A DNA stretch of 64,000 nt from CAYOYK01 sp964408185 (GCA_964408185.1 CAYOYK010000006.1:11409-75408); one strand, 5' to 3'. Shown: positions 16,867-26,003, counted from the stretch's first letter. Notes: generated from the letters alone by a model not told the origin. A program made the numbers and translations.

Positions 16867-18084
16867 ATGAAGAAACTGGTAGCTCTGTTGCTGGCGCTGG
16901 CTATGATGCTGGGCCTCATGTCCTTCGCGTCCGCCGAGACTGTGGACCTGTTGGTCTGGGTCGGCGATGACATGGATCAGGAGTGGATCGACGGCGTCAT
17001 CGAAAGTTTTAAGGCCGCCTATCCCGACACCGAGTACAATATCACTGTGGGCATCGAGTCCGAGTCCACCTGCAAGGATACCATCCTCGCCGACCCTGAG
17101 GCCGCTGCGGATGTGTTCACCTTCGCGCATGACCAGATCAACGTGCTGGTGGATGCGGGCGTGCTCCAGCCGGTCGTTCTGGATACCGACGCGGTTATCG
17201 AAGCCAACGGCGGAGCCGAGAGCGGCTCCGTGCTGGCCGCCAGCGTGGACGGCACCCTGTATGCCTATCCCGCCACGGCTGATAACGGCTACTTCATGTT
17301 CTACAACAAGCAGTACTTCACCGAGGATGACGTGAAGAGCTTCGACACGATGCTCAAGATCGCCGCCGATAACGGCAAGTACGTGTCCATGCAGTTCACC
17401 AGCGGCTGGTACAACTTCTCCTTCTTTGCCGGCGCGGGCCTTACCTGCGTGCGCAATGACGACGGCTCCAACACCTGCAACTGGAATGCCACCGATACGC
17501 CCATCACCGGCGCGCAGGTTGCGCAGGCTATGCTGGACATCGCTGCCAACCCCGGCTTCATCAACCAGAATGACGGCGAGCTCCAGACCGGATTCAAAGA
17601 CGGCACCGTCATCGCGGGCATCAACGGCGTGTGGAACGCCACCGTCGCTCAGGAAGCGTGGGGCGAGAACTACGCCGCCTGCAAGCTGCCCACCTACACC
17701 GTCGCGGGGCAGCAGGTGCAAATGAGCTCCATGGCCGGCTACAAGATGGTTGGCGTAAACGCCTTCTGTGGCGACAAAATGAAGCATGCCATGATGTTTG
17801 CGGAATTTATGACCAATTACGACAGCCAGGTCAGCCGCTTCAACCTCCGCGGTCAGGGCCCCTCCAATGTGCAGGCCGCCGCGTCCGAGGCTGTTCAGGC
17901 CGCTCCCGCTATCGCCGCGCTGGCTGCGCAGAGCCCCTATGCGACCGCTCAGAACGTGGGCGATAACTACTGGGCTCCCACCGAGGCGTTTGGCACCATC
18001 ATCGTGGGCGGCAACGCCGACGGCACGGATCTGCAAACGCTGGTTGACAACATGACCATCGGCATCACCGCGCTGCCGCAATAA
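16867..18084 (+). CDS. Sugar ABC transporter solute-binding protein (maltose/galacto-oligosaccharide type)
   Basis: 405-residue family 1 (MalE-like) binding protein for import of oligosaccharides, probably galactan fragments. The signal peptide is MKKLVALLLALAMMLGLMSFASA; there is no lipobox cysteine, unusual for a Gram-positive binding protein. The mature part has VDLLVWVGDDMDQEWIDGVIESF, DVFTFAHDQINVLVDAGVLQPV and YAYPATADNGYFMFYNK, with a C-terminal NLRGQGPSNVQAA. Strong AAAAGGAGGA site. Followed by a perfect hairpin and then the two permease genes. Confidence 0.92.
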   Translation: MKKLVALLLALAMMLGLMSFASAETVDLLVWVGDDMDQEWIDGVIESFKAAYPDTEYNITVGIESESTCKDTILADPEAAADVFTFAHDQINVLVDAGVLQPVVLDTDAVIEANGGAESGSVLAASVDGTLYAYPATADNGYFMFYNKQYFTEDDVKSFDTMLKIAADNGKYVSMQFTSGWYNFSFFAGAGLTCVRNDDGSNTCNWNATDTPITGAQVAQAMLDIAANPGFINQNDGELQTGFKDGTVIAGINGVWNATVAQEAWGENYAACKLPTYTVAGQQVQMSSMAGYKMVGVNAFCGDKMKHAMMFAEFMTNYDSQVSRFNLRGQGPSNVQAAASEAVQAAPAIAALAAQSPYATAQNVGDNYWAPTEAFGTIIVGGNADGTDLQTLVDNMTIGITALPQ

Positions 18085-18102
18085 CCAACCGTCATCCTTC
18101 CG

Positions 18103-18132
18103 CTGCCCGCGCGCCGTAAGGCGCGCGGGCAG
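18103..18132 (+). terminator. Intergenic 13-base hairpin between binding protein and permeases
   Basis: Perfect stem CTGCCCGCGCGCC / GGCGCGCGGGCAG with GTAA loop and no T-tract. Probably an mRNA-stabilising or partial terminator that keeps the binding protein more abundant than the permeases. Confidence 0.6.
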
Positions 18133-18159
18133 TATCACAAAAAGAGGAGGCGTCCCTGC

Positions 18160-19683
18160 ATGCAAACGCGCGGAGAAAGATTCATCAACTGGCTTCATCG
18201 GCTGGGCAAGGGAATTGCGGCGCTGCCCGGCAAAATCGGTCGCGGGGTGGCAAACGCTTTCCGCGCGGTTGGGCACGGCTTCCGCCAACTGGGCCAAGAT
18301 ATTGCCACCGGCGATGGCTGGGTGCGCGCCTCTTTGCTCGTCTGCGGCGCGGGTTATTTTGGCCGCAAGCAAATTGTCAAGGGCATTCTGGTAACGCTGC
18401 TGCAAGCGGCGGTGATGTATGTCATTCCCGTGTTCTTCTGGCCGTACCTGTGCAAGTTTGGCACGCTGGGCACGGTGGCGTACGTATCCACCTTCAACCT
18501 TGATACCGGCCTCCCTGAAACCAACAACTACGACCATTCCTTCAAAATCCTGCTGTACAGCGTCATTGGCATTCTGCTCATCTGCACGGCGGTTTACCTG
18601 TACTTTCGCAACATCCGCAAGGTGCGCGCGCTCCAAGCCATCGCGGAGGAGGGCAAGCATGTCGCGACCTTCCGCGACGATCTGCGCGACCTGTCAGACC
18701 GGCGGTTCCATGTCACGCTGCTGTCGCTGCCCGTGCTGGGCGTGATCGTGTTCACCATTATCCCCTTGATCGTGATGGTCCTTACCGCGTTTACCAACTA
18801 CGACCTCAAGCATGTCGTGCCCAAGAACCTGTTTACATGGGTCGGCTTTGACAACTTCAAGTCGCTGTTCTCCACGGCGGAAAACAGCACGTCCTATGCG
18901 TTTGGGTACTCCTTTACCCGCATCACGGCGTGGACGTTGATTTGGGCGTTCCTCGCCACGTTTACCAACTATTATGCCGGAATTCTGCTGGCCATGTTCA
19001 TCAACAACAAGCGCACGCGCCTCAAAAAAATGTGGCGCACCTGCTTTATTGTCACCATGGCGGTGCCGCAGTTCGTATCGCTGCTGCTGATCCGCAACTT
19101 CTTTGCCAATACGGGCATCGTCAACACGCTCTGCACCCAGTGGGGCGTTACGCAGGCCCTTAAGGATATCGGTATTCTCGCGCCGTCCTACTCGTACATT
19201 CCTTTCCTGACCGACCCATCGTGGGCCAAGGTGATGATTATTCTCATCAACATGTGGGTCGGCGTGCCGTACCTGATGCTCATGTGCACCGGCATCCTGA
19301 TGAACATTCCCACCGATCTGCTGGAAAGCGCGCAGATCGACGGCGCAAACGCCTTCCAGCGCTTCCGCAAGATCATCATGCCGTACATTCGGTTTGTCAC
19401 CGGCCCGTACCTGATCTCCTCGGTCGTGGGCAATATCAACAACTTCAATATCATCTATCTGCTCACCAACGACATCTACACCAACAGCGACCAGATTATG
19501 GCCAACGCCAACGCGCGCGAGGTGGACTTGCTGGTAACGTGGCTCTACCGCCTTACGCAGGAGAAGTACAACTACAAAATGGCGTCCACCATCGGCATAA
19601 TGATCTTCCTCATCAGCGCGTTCTTTACGTTGCTGGCCTTCCGTAGCATGACCAAGGGCGATAAGGAGGAGACCTTCCAATGA
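18160..19683 (+). CDS. Sugar ABC transporter permease, MalF type
   Basis: 507 residues, longer than typical 290-residue permeases: a cationic amphipathic N-terminus, two extra membrane segments (about 70-150), then the six-segment core. The ATPase-docking EAA loop reads ESAQIDGANAFQRFRKIIMP. As in MalF the extra N-terminal part probably lies at the membrane face. AGAGGAGG ribosome site; overlaps the next gene by four bases. No ATPase gene is in the operon, so a shared MsmX-type ATPase encoded elsewhere is likely. Confidence 0.92.
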   Translation: MQTRGERFINWLHRLGKGIAALPGKIGRGVANAFRAVGHGFRQLGQDIATGDGWVRASLLVCGAGYFGRKQIVKGILVTLLQAAVMYVIPVFFWPYLCKFGTLGTVAYVSTFNLDTGLPETNNYDHSFKILLYSVIGILLICTAVYLYFRNIRKVRALQAIAEEGKHVATFRDDLRDLSDRRFHVTLLSLPVLGVIVFTIIPLIVMVLTAFTNYDLKHVVPKNLFTWVGFDNFKSLFSTAENSTSYAFGYSFTRITAWTLIWAFLATFTNYYAGILLAMFINNKRTRLKKMWRTCFIVTMAVPQFVSLLLIRNFFANTGIVNTLCTQWGVTQALKDIGILAPSYSYIPFLTDPSWAKVMIILINMWVGVPYLMLMCTGILMNIPTDLLESAQIDGANAFQRFRKIIMPYIRFVTGPYLISSVVGNINNFNIIYLLTNDIYTNSDQIMANANAREVDLLVTWLYRLTQEKYNYKMASTIGIMIFLISAFFTLLAFRSMTKGDKEETFQ

Positions 19684-20552
19684 TGAATTATAGCAAAACC
19701 GGGCATTCCAAAAAGTGGTTCCTCCGCGATCTGGGCCGCCACACGGTGCTCACGCTGCTGGCCATCTTTTGGCTGATCCCCATCTTTTGGCTGATCCTGT
19801 GCTCGCTGAACGTAAGCCCCGGCCCCAACATCCGCTCTTTCTTCCCGGAAGGATACACGCTGAACAATTATGTCAAGCTGATTTCAGGCTCCGATAACGT
19901 GGCCGCCTTTCCGGATTGGTTCAAGAACACGCTCATCATCGCCATTTTTACCTGCGCGATCTCAAGCTGCTTTGTGCTGATGGTCGCCTACGCCATGAGC
20001 TGCATGCGCTTCCGCGCGCGCAAGCCGATGATGAACATTGCCATCATCCTCAACCTTTTCCCCGGCTTCCTGTCGATGATCGCGGTCTACTTTGTTATGA
20101 AGTCCGTCGGGCTGACCAACAGCCGCATTGGGCTGATCATCGTGTACTCCGCCAGCAGCGGCTTGGGCTATTTGGTTGCCAAGGGCTTCTTCGATACGAT
20201 CCCGCGCTCGCTGCATGAGGCCGCCACACTGGAGGGCGCGTCCGAGATGACCATCTTCCGCAAGATCGTGGTGCCGCTGTCCAAGCCCATCATCGTGTAC
20301 ACGGTCATCGGCGCGTTCCTCGCCCCGTGGATGGACTTTATCTTTGCGGACATTATGCTGCCCTCCAAGATCTCCACGCAAAAGACCGTCGCCATCGGCA
20401 TGTATGCCATGGTGGATAAGACCAACCTCGGCACGTATTTCTCGCTGTTCTGCGCGGGCGGCGTGCTGGTATCCATCCCCATATCCATATTGTCCATCAT
20501 CATGCAAAAGTGCTATGTCGCCGGCGTGACAGGCGGCTCTGTGAAAGGATAA
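19680..20552 (+). CDS. Sugar ABC transporter permease, MalG type
   Basis: 290 residues with six membrane segments and the EAA loop HEAATLEGASEMTIFRKIVVPLSKP. Partner of the preceding MalF-type permease. Two adjacent ATGs (19680, 19683) follow AAGGAGGAGA; the first overlaps the upstream stop. Confidence 0.93.
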   Translation: MMNYSKTGHSKKWFLRDLGRHTVLTLLAIFWLIPIFWLILCSLNVSPGPNIRSFFPEGYTLNNYVKLISGSDNVAAFPDWFKNTLIIAIFTCAISSCFVLMVAYAMSCMRFRARKPMMNIAIILNLFPGFLSMIAVYFVMKSVGLTNSRIGLIIVYSASSGLGYLVAKGFFDTIPRSLHEAATLEGASEMTIFRKIVVPLSKPIIVYTVIGAFLAPWMDFIFADIMLPSKISTQKTVAIGMYAMVDKTNLGTYFSLFCAGGVLVSIPISILSIIMQKCYVAGVTGGSVKG

Positions 20553-20556
20553 CCTC

Positions 20557-22404
20557 ATGGAAAAGCTCATACTCAACATCGTCCACCGGCCTGAAATGGC
20601 CCCGGAGTACGCCGAGAAGGTGACCGGGCAGGGCAAGTCGGAGGATATCGGGCGCAAAGAGCTGCTCAGCGAGAGCTTGTCTATCTTTCGGCTCCAGCAG
20701 GACATCGCGCACCGCAACGGCTTGCGAACCACCATCCAAATGACCTACTCCAGCCTGTTCAACCCAGAGGCTGTGGAGCTGGCAAAGCGGTATCACAGCG
20801 AGTTTGGCGACGAGATCAGCCTCACGCTGCTGGGCCTGCCCTGCGAGCAATTCCGCCAAAAGTATCACACGCGCGATTTCTGCATCTGGATGTTCCCATG
20901 GGAGCAGCGCGTGGCGATCATCGACGATGTATTCGGCCTGTTCCGCGAGGCCTTCGGCTTCTGGCCGGAGTCCACCGGCAGCTACTTTCTGGACGCGGAG
21001 ACCATCGCCTACATCAAGCGCAAATACCCGTCCGTGCAATGCGCGGTGGCCACCTGCTGGGAGGAGGGCCCCAAGGCCTTCCACACCTGCAACAACAGCT
21101 GGTATACGTGGATGGACGGCGGCCCGTGGGCCCCGTGGATTCCAAGCAAGATCAACAGCCACGCGCCCGCCCGCGACGAGGCGGACGACAGCGGCATTGT
21201 GGCCATTCCGCATCTGTCGCGCGATTTGCTGGCCTGCTATGACGGCAACGGCAGCAACTTTGGCACGCACCCGCAGAACGTGCTGCGCGGCATGTGCTAC
21301 CAAACCGCCGACCGCGTGGAGGATGTGCGGTACCCCTATCTGTACAACCTGATCGACCTGTATCGGCATCAGGCTAAGTACAATAACGGCTTTAGCTATA
21401 ACATGATGTTCGTCGGCCCTGGCTGGCTGAACGCCATGGGCCGCTGGGAGGCCCCCTTCGAGCTGCTGAAAAAGAGCTATGAGGACGGCATGGCCTATTA
21501 CGGCCAGCTGAAGCGAGACGGCCTTTTGCAGGATATGGGCATGGCCGAGTTTGCCGCCGAGTACCGCCGCCGCCATGCCTACGGTCAGCCGGAGGTCGCC
21601 CTGTGGCGCGATATTCTTTACGGCAGTGATAAGCAGCTCTTTTGGTACTACGATCCCGATATGCGCGCCTGCATCAACATGGATGAGGGCGGCGCGCTGG
21701 TCGATCTGCGCCCGTACGCGGCCGGGCTGGAATGGCCCGTCGGGATTGGCACCAAGCACGTGCAGGACGCATCCTTCCCCTTTTTGATTCAGGAAAAGTA
21801 CCGCTCCGGGTACTTCACCCATTACGTGGGCGAGGGCACCGTGCGCAGCGCAAAGCTCTGCCATGGCGGCGAGGAGATCGACCTCTGCCTCTGCCGCACG
21901 CACGCGCGCGTCGAGCGCGACGACGAGGCTGTCCGGCTGGTGCTAGACCCCGTGGAGATCGAGTTTGCGGACTGCACGGCCAAGGTGCAGACCGTGCACA
22001 CCTTCCGCAGGGGCAGCGCCTGCGTGGAGACGGCTCGCAGGCTGGTAGAGGTCAGCGACGCGGCCGCGCGGATCTCCCTCAAGGAGTATATGACGGCCTG
22101 CTACGGCACCACCGAGTACCCGGAGGATATGACGGGCATTACGCTGGGCGTGACGCGCGACGAGATCAGCGAGACGCTATCGTACGACTATCGCTGCCGG
22201 GAGCTGACGCTGCCCGACGCGGAACGCGTGTGGGCGGCTATTCCGGCCATCCATACGCGCGTGAGCATGAGCGCCCGGCCCGGAGCCGTCGGCACGGCGC
22301 GCGAGGGCTACGCGTTCTCGCCCATGTATACGCTGGGGTACGAGATTCCGCTGCAAGCGGGGGAGGAGGCGCGCACATGGCTCAAGCTCGAAAGGGAAAA
22401 CTGA
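20557..22404 (+). CDS. Unrecognised 615-residue cytoplasmic protein of the galactan operon
   Basis: I do not recognise this family. No signal peptide or membrane segment. The N-terminal 350 residues look like an alpha/beta barrel: LILNIVHRPEMAPEYAEKV, TIQMTYSSLFNPEAV, then GFWPESTGSYFLDAETIAYIK, which recalls the deacetylase or glycoside-hydrolase style of alternating strands and helices, with many W, Y, H, D and E in CNNSWYTWMDGGPWAPWIPS. The last 260 residues look beta-rich (VGEGTVRSAKLCHGGEEIDLCLC, TVHTFRRGSACVETARRLVEV), like an accessory sandwich domain. It follows malG by four bases and overlaps the zinc-ribbon gene, so it is an integral operon member, probably acting on imported galactan oligosaccharides. 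A new hydrolase or epimerase is possible; function unproven. Confidence 0.75.
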   Translation: MEKLILNIVHRPEMAPEYAEKVTGQGKSEDIGRKELLSESLSIFRLQQDIAHRNGLRTTIQMTYSSLFNPEAVELAKRYHSEFGDEISLTLLGLPCEQFRQKYHTRDFCIWMFPWEQRVAIIDDVFGLFREAFGFWPESTGSYFLDAETIAYIKRKYPSVQCAVATCWEEGPKAFHTCNNSWYTWMDGGPWAPWIPSKINSHAPARDEADDSGIVAIPHLSRDLLACYDGNGSNFGTHPQNVLRGMCYQTADRVEDVRYPYLYNLIDLYRHQAKYNNGFSYNMMFVGPGWLNAMGRWEAPFELLKKSYEDGMAYYGQLKRDGLLQDMGMAEFAAEYRRRHAYGQPEVALWRDILYGSDKQLFWYYDPDMRACINMDEGGALVDLRPYAAGLEWPVGIGTKHVQDASFPFLIQEKYRSGYFTHYVGEGTVRSAKLCHGGEEIDLCLCRTHARVERDDEAVRLVLDPVEIEFADCTAKVQTVHTFRRGSACVETARRLVEVSDAAARISLKEYMTACYGTTEYPEDMTGITLGVTRDEISETLSYDYRCRELTLPDAERVWAAIPAIHTRVSMSARPGAVGTAREGYAFSPMYTLGYEIPLQAGEEARTWLKLEREN

Positions 22405-22595
22405 ACTACCGCTGCCCGATCTGCTTTATGCGGGATATCGATATCGATATGTTCTACGATCAGGACAAGGACGAATACTACTGCCTGCGCTGTCAGTACC
22501 ATGGCGGCGAGGAGGACGTGCTGGCCAAGAACGAGCTGGTGCGCGTGCGCTACGGCGCGCTGCTGCACCGCTTTGCCGACGGCGAGCTGGATTGA
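22377..22595 (+). CDS. Small zinc-ribbon protein
   Basis: 72 residues from ATG 22377, preceded by the strong site GGGGGAGGAGG, overlapping the 615-residue gene by 28 bases and ending ten bases before the GH53 gene. CPIC at residues 14-17 and CLRC about 20 residues later make a four-cysteine ribbon; between them is an acidic run DIDIDMFYDQDKDEYY. The C-terminal half is helical. Function unknown; its place inside a sugar-catabolic operon suggests a regulatory or structural partner. Confidence 0.75.
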   Translation: MAQARKGKLNYRCPICFMRDIDIDMFYDQDKDEYYCLRCQYHGGEEDVLAKNELVRVRYGALLHRFADGELD

Positions 22596-22604
22596 GGGCT
22601 GCAT

Positions 22605-23729
22605 ATGGAATGGATCAACGGCATGGACGTGTCCACGCTGCTCATGCTTGAGCGCGCGGGCGCGGTGTACCGCGATGAACAGGGACGTCCGCGCGAGCTG
22701 TTTGCCCTGATGTCGGAGAACGGCGTCAACTGGGTCCGCCTGCGCCTGTGGGTGAGTCCCTACGACGTGGAGAACCGTTCCTACGGCGCGGGCGGATGCG
22801 ATATCGCTTGCGCCGTCGCGCTTTCCAAGCGCGCGCGGGCCGCCGGGATGAAAACACTGCTCTGCCTGCATTACAGCGATTTCTGGGCCGATCCCGGCAA
22901 GCAGCATACGCCCAAGGCGTGGCGCGGCCTGAACATCGGCAGCCTGTCGGCCACGGTGGAGGCATACACGGCCAGCGTTCTGCGCCTGATGCAGACGGCG
23001 GGCGTGCTGCCGGACATGGTGCAGGTTGGCAACGAGATCACCGCGGGGCTGCTCTGGCCGCTGGGCAAAGCGCCCGACTTCGCGGCCATCGCGCGGCTTA
23101 CGCAGGCGGGAGCCCGCGCCGTAAAGCAGTTTGACCTGCCGGTGCTCCTGCATTTGGATCGGGGCGGCGACCGCGAGGGCTGTGTAAGCTGGCTGGAGCG
23201 GTACTTTTTGGCCGCGAGGGGCGCGCGAAGCATCGATGCGATCGGCCTGAGCTATTACCCCTACTGGCACGGCGACCTGAACGCGCTGAGCGATACGCTG
23301 CACGCGCTGGGCGAGCGCTTTTCGCTGCCGGTGCTGGTGGTGGAGACGGCCTACGCGCATTCGTCCGAGGATTACGCCGCGCGCGAGGGCCTGCCCTCCA
23401 ATGGCCGCGAGCGCCTTCCGCTGGGCATGACGATGGACCGCGCCGTGTCGTATCCCTTTACGCCGTCGGGGCAGGCTGATTATCTGCGCGCGCTGCTGCA
23501 AACGCTGCACGCCGCGCCCTCGGCGCGCGGGTTCTTCTGGTGGGAGCCTGCGTGGCTACCGCTGCCCGGCTGCGGCTGGGCGGCCAAGCCCGCGCTGTCC
23601 TACTTGGGGCTGCCGGAGGATACCCCCTTGGGCAGCGAGTGGGCCAACCAGACCCTCTTTGATTACGATGGGAACGCGCTGCCCGCGTGGGGCGAGCTGC
23701 GCGCGCAGGGAAAGGAAGAAACCGCATGA
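22605..23729 (+). CDS. Intracellular GH53 endo-beta-1,4-galactanase
   Basis: 374-residue glycoside hydrolase family 53 enzyme cleaving beta-1,4-galactan chains. The acid/base is E144 in VQVGNEIT and the nucleophile E248 in LVVETAY; LHYSDFWADP and LSYYPYWHGDL are family hallmarks. There is no signal peptide, so it should act on oligosaccharides after import. No strong ribosome site (GAGGG); coupled to the zinc-ribbon gene. Stop overlaps the next start (ATGA). Confidence 0.94.
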   Translation: MEWINGMDVSTLLMLERAGAVYRDEQGRPRELFALMSENGVNWVRLRLWVSPYDVENRSYGAGGCDIACAVALSKRARAAGMKTLLCLHYSDFWADPGKQHTPKAWRGLNIGSLSATVEAYTASVLRLMQTAGVLPDMVQVGNEITAGLLWPLGKAPDFAAIARLTQAGARAVKQFDLPVLLHLDRGGDREGCVSWLERYFLAARGARSIDAIGLSYYPYWHGDLNALSDTLHALGERFSLPVLVVETAYAHSSEDYAAREGLPSNGRERLPLGMTMDRAVSYPFTPSGQADYLRALLQTLHAAPSARGFFWWEPAWLPLPGCGWAAKPALSYLGLPEDTPLGSEWANQTLFDYDGNALPAWGELRAQGKEETA

Positions 23730-25600
23730 AAAAGCTGCTTTGCGTCCTGCTGTGCCTGCTGCTTGGCGTGGCCACGGCCTGTGCCGAGGAGGGCGTGTTT
23801 GTGACCCCGGTGAAGGGCCTCTCGGAGGAGTTTCTCTTTGGAGCGGATATCTCCAGCGTGCTTTCGCTGGAGGCCAGCGGCGTTGTCTTTCGGGAGGAAA
23901 GCGGCGCGGAGGCCGACCTGTTTGCCCTGCTGGCCGACGCGGGCTGGAATGCCGTGCGCTTGCGCATTTGGGTCGATCCCTTCGACGCGGAGGGGCACAG
24001 CTACGGCGGCGGGGGCGGAAGCCTTGCCAACGCCTGCGCAATCGCCCGGCGCGCCTCCGCGGTCGGCCTTTGCGTGATGGCGGACTTTCATTACAGCGAC
24101 TTCTGGGCCGACCCCAACAAGCAGCAATGCCCCAAGGCATGGGTCGGCATGACCGCCGATGAAAAAGCCGACGCGCTTTACGCCTACACGCTGGACGCGC
24201 TTGCGCAGCTTGCGGACACCGGGGCGGACATCGCGCTGGTGCAGGTGGGCAACGAGACGGATAACGCGCTGGCGGGCGAGACGAGCTGGACGGCCATTAC
24301 CAAGCTGATGAAGGCGGGAATCCGCGCCGTCCGCGAGGCCGCGCCCGATGCGAAGGTCGCGCTGCATTTCAGCCAGCCCAAGGCCAGCTTTGCGCAGATC
24401 ATGGACGCGTGCGACGTTGAGTACGATGTGTTCGCGGCCAGCTATTACCCCTATTGGCACGGCAGCTTGGACAATATGACGGCCCAGCTTCGGCTTGTCG
24501 CGGAGAAGTACGGCGTGCAGACGCTGATCGCCGAGACCTCTTACCCCTATACGTTGGAGGATGGTGACCAGCACGGCAATTCCGTGCCGGACAGCAACTG
24601 TGATATGGCTTACGCCGTCACCCCGCAGGGACAGGCCAACGCGCTCCGCGCGGTCACGCAGGCCGCCTCGGACGCGGGGTGCATCGGCCTGTTCTACTGG
24701 GAGCCGGCGTGGCTGCCTGTGCCGGGCGATACCCTTGAGCAGCGCTCGGCGCTTTGGGAGGCGAACGGCTCCGGCTGGGCGTCCAGCTATGCCGCCTCGT
24801 ACGACCCGGATGACGCGGGCGTGTGGTATGGCGGCAGCGCGTGGGATAATCAGGCTCTGCTGAATGCGGATGGAACGGCGGCCCCCAACCTCAGGTTCCC
24901 GCTTTATGCGCGCAGCGGCGCGACGGGCGAGCGCGCCATCGACGGCTATTCCACGCCGCAGGTCACCTGCTACGTCACCGAGGGAATCGCCCTGCCCGAT
25001 ACCGTGGACGCCCTCTATACGGACGGCACAAGCGAGCCAATCGCCGTTACATGGGATACCGACAGCCTCCCGCTTGCGCTGGGCGAGTATGATGTGGCCG
25101 GCGTCGCGGCGGATGGCGCGGCGGTTCGCTGCGCGCTGACGATCACGGCGCACAACGCCCTGCTCAACCCCGGCTTTGAGGACGAGGACATGAGCATGTA
25201 CGTCGTCCGCAACAACGGCACGGACGAGGCCTACCGCGCCACAAGCCAGAACGATACGAAAACAGGCGAGGGCTTGTTCCACTTTTTTGACGCCGAGGCG
25301 TTTGATTTTTCCATCGAGCAGACCGTCACCGACCTTCCTGCGGGAACCTACGCGTTCGGCCTGTGGATTCATGGCGGCGACGTGAGCCAAAGCGACATGA
25401 CGATCTATGTGCTGCTGGACGGCGAGCCCTTTGCCTCGCTGCCCACGGGCGTGACCAAGTGGCGCGAGTGGCAGCACCCGATCATCGAGGGCATCCCGGT
25501 CACGCCGGATACTGTGGTCACGGTCGGCGCGCACATCAGCGGCTCCGGCGCGAAGCCGTGGGGCAAGCTGGACGATTGGCTGCTCGCGTTGACAGAATAG
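23726..25600 (+). CDS. Secreted GH53 endo-galactanase with Ig-like and CBM61-like domains
   Basis: 624 residues from ATG 23726 (AAAGGAAGAAA site). Signal peptide MKKLLCVLLCLLLGVATACA could be cut by signal peptidase I after ACA or, less typically, as a lipoprotein at the cysteine. GH53 domain about 30-390 with E177 (QVGNETDN) and E270 (LIAETSY). A bacterial Ig-like segment follows (about 405-473), then a domain at 476-624 (NPGFEDEDMSMY ... KPWGKLDDWLL) that resembles the galactan-binding CBM61 often joined to GH53. It would cut extracellular galactan for the ABC importer. Last gene of the operon; no clear terminator follows. Confidence 0.93.
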   Translation: MKKLLCVLLCLLLGVATACAEEGVFVTPVKGLSEEFLFGADISSVLSLEASGVVFREESGAEADLFALLADAGWNAVRLRIWVDPFDAEGHSYGGGGGSLANACAIARRASAVGLCVMADFHYSDFWADPNKQQCPKAWVGMTADEKADALYAYTLDALAQLADTGADIALVQVGNETDNALAGETSWTAITKLMKAGIRAVREAAPDAKVALHFSQPKASFAQIMDACDVEYDVFAASYYPYWHGSLDNMTAQLRLVAEKYGVQTLIAETSYPYTLEDGDQHGNSVPDSNCDMAYAVTPQGQANALRAVTQAASDAGCIGLFYWEPAWLPVPGDTLEQRSALWEANGSGWASSYAASYDPDDAGVWYGGSAWDNQALLNADGTAAPNLRFPLYARSGATGERAIDGYSTPQVTCYVTEGIALPDTVDALYTDGTSEPIAVTWDTDSLPLALGEYDVAGVAADGAAVRCALTITAHNALLNPGFEDEDMSMYVVRNNGTDEAYRATSQNDTKTGEGLFHFFDAEAFDFSIEQTVTDLPAGTYAFGLWIHGGDVSQSDMTIYVLLDGEPFASLPTGVTKWREWQHPIIEGIPVTPDTVVTVGAHISGSGAKPWGKLDDWLLALTE

Positions 25601-25632
25601 CGGAAAATATCGCCCGAAAGGCAAATTTGTAG

Positions 25633-25661
25633 TTGACAATCGGCCGGACGATGGGTATAAT
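25633..25661 (+). promoter_or_regulatory. tRNA-Pro promoter
   Basis: Full consensus TTGACA (25633-25638) and TATAAT (25656-25661) with a 17-base spacer. Confidence 0.92.
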
Positions 25662-25684
25662 CATACACGTGCCTTGGAGCGCGT

Positions 25685-25761
25685 CTGGGTGTAGCGCAGC
25701 TTGGTAGCGTGCCTGAATGGGGTTCAGGAGGCCGGAAGTTCAAATCTTCTCACCCAGACCA
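25685..25761 (+). tRNA. tRNA-Pro (anticodon GGG), CCA encoded
   Basis: 77 bases folding as a cloverleaf: acceptor CTGGGTG/CACCCAG, D-arm GCGC-AGCTTGGTA-GCGT, anticodon stem CCTGA/TCAGG with loop ATGGGGT (anticodon GGG), five-base variable region, T-arm GGAAG-TTCAAAT-CTTCT, discriminator A and encoded CCA. Confidence 0.95.
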
Positions 25762-25765
25762 CATA

Positions 25766-25800
25766 AACCGCTTGAAACAACTGTTTCAGGTGGTTTTTTT
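25766..25800 (+). terminator. tRNA-Pro terminator
   Basis: AACCGCTTGAAAC pairs with GTTTCAGGTGGTT (two wobbles), followed by TTTTTT. The core CTTGAAAC/GTTTCAGG recurs at 28272-28302. Confidence 0.88.
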
Positions 25801-25921
25801 GTGGGCGAATGCCATGTATTCTCATTATTCCCCGCTTCAGGCGCACATTGTCTGCAAAAGAGTGAGGCGCTCGCCCCCTTTTTTTGCCAATCGCACAGCT
25901 TCTCTGGGAGAAATTGGGCTC

Positions 25922-25950
25922 TTTACAAAGTGTTACATACGTGCTATAAT
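25922..25950 (+). promoter_or_regulatory. Promoter of the surface-protein gene
   Basis: TTTACA (25922-25927) and TATAAT (25945-25950), 17-base spacer, with extended TG before the -10. Confidence 0.82.
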
Positions 25951-26003
25951 GAAAATGAGTATTGTTGCGTCCTCCAAATTTGGCTCGAAGGGACTGAAAC
26001 GGT

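Noticed and set aside
16816..18660. 614-codon open frame antisense to the sugar-binding protein gene
   Set aside because: Shadow frame of a high-GC gene; low-complexity, H/G/R/V-rich, no ribosome site, and the sense strand encodes an intact family 1 binding protein.
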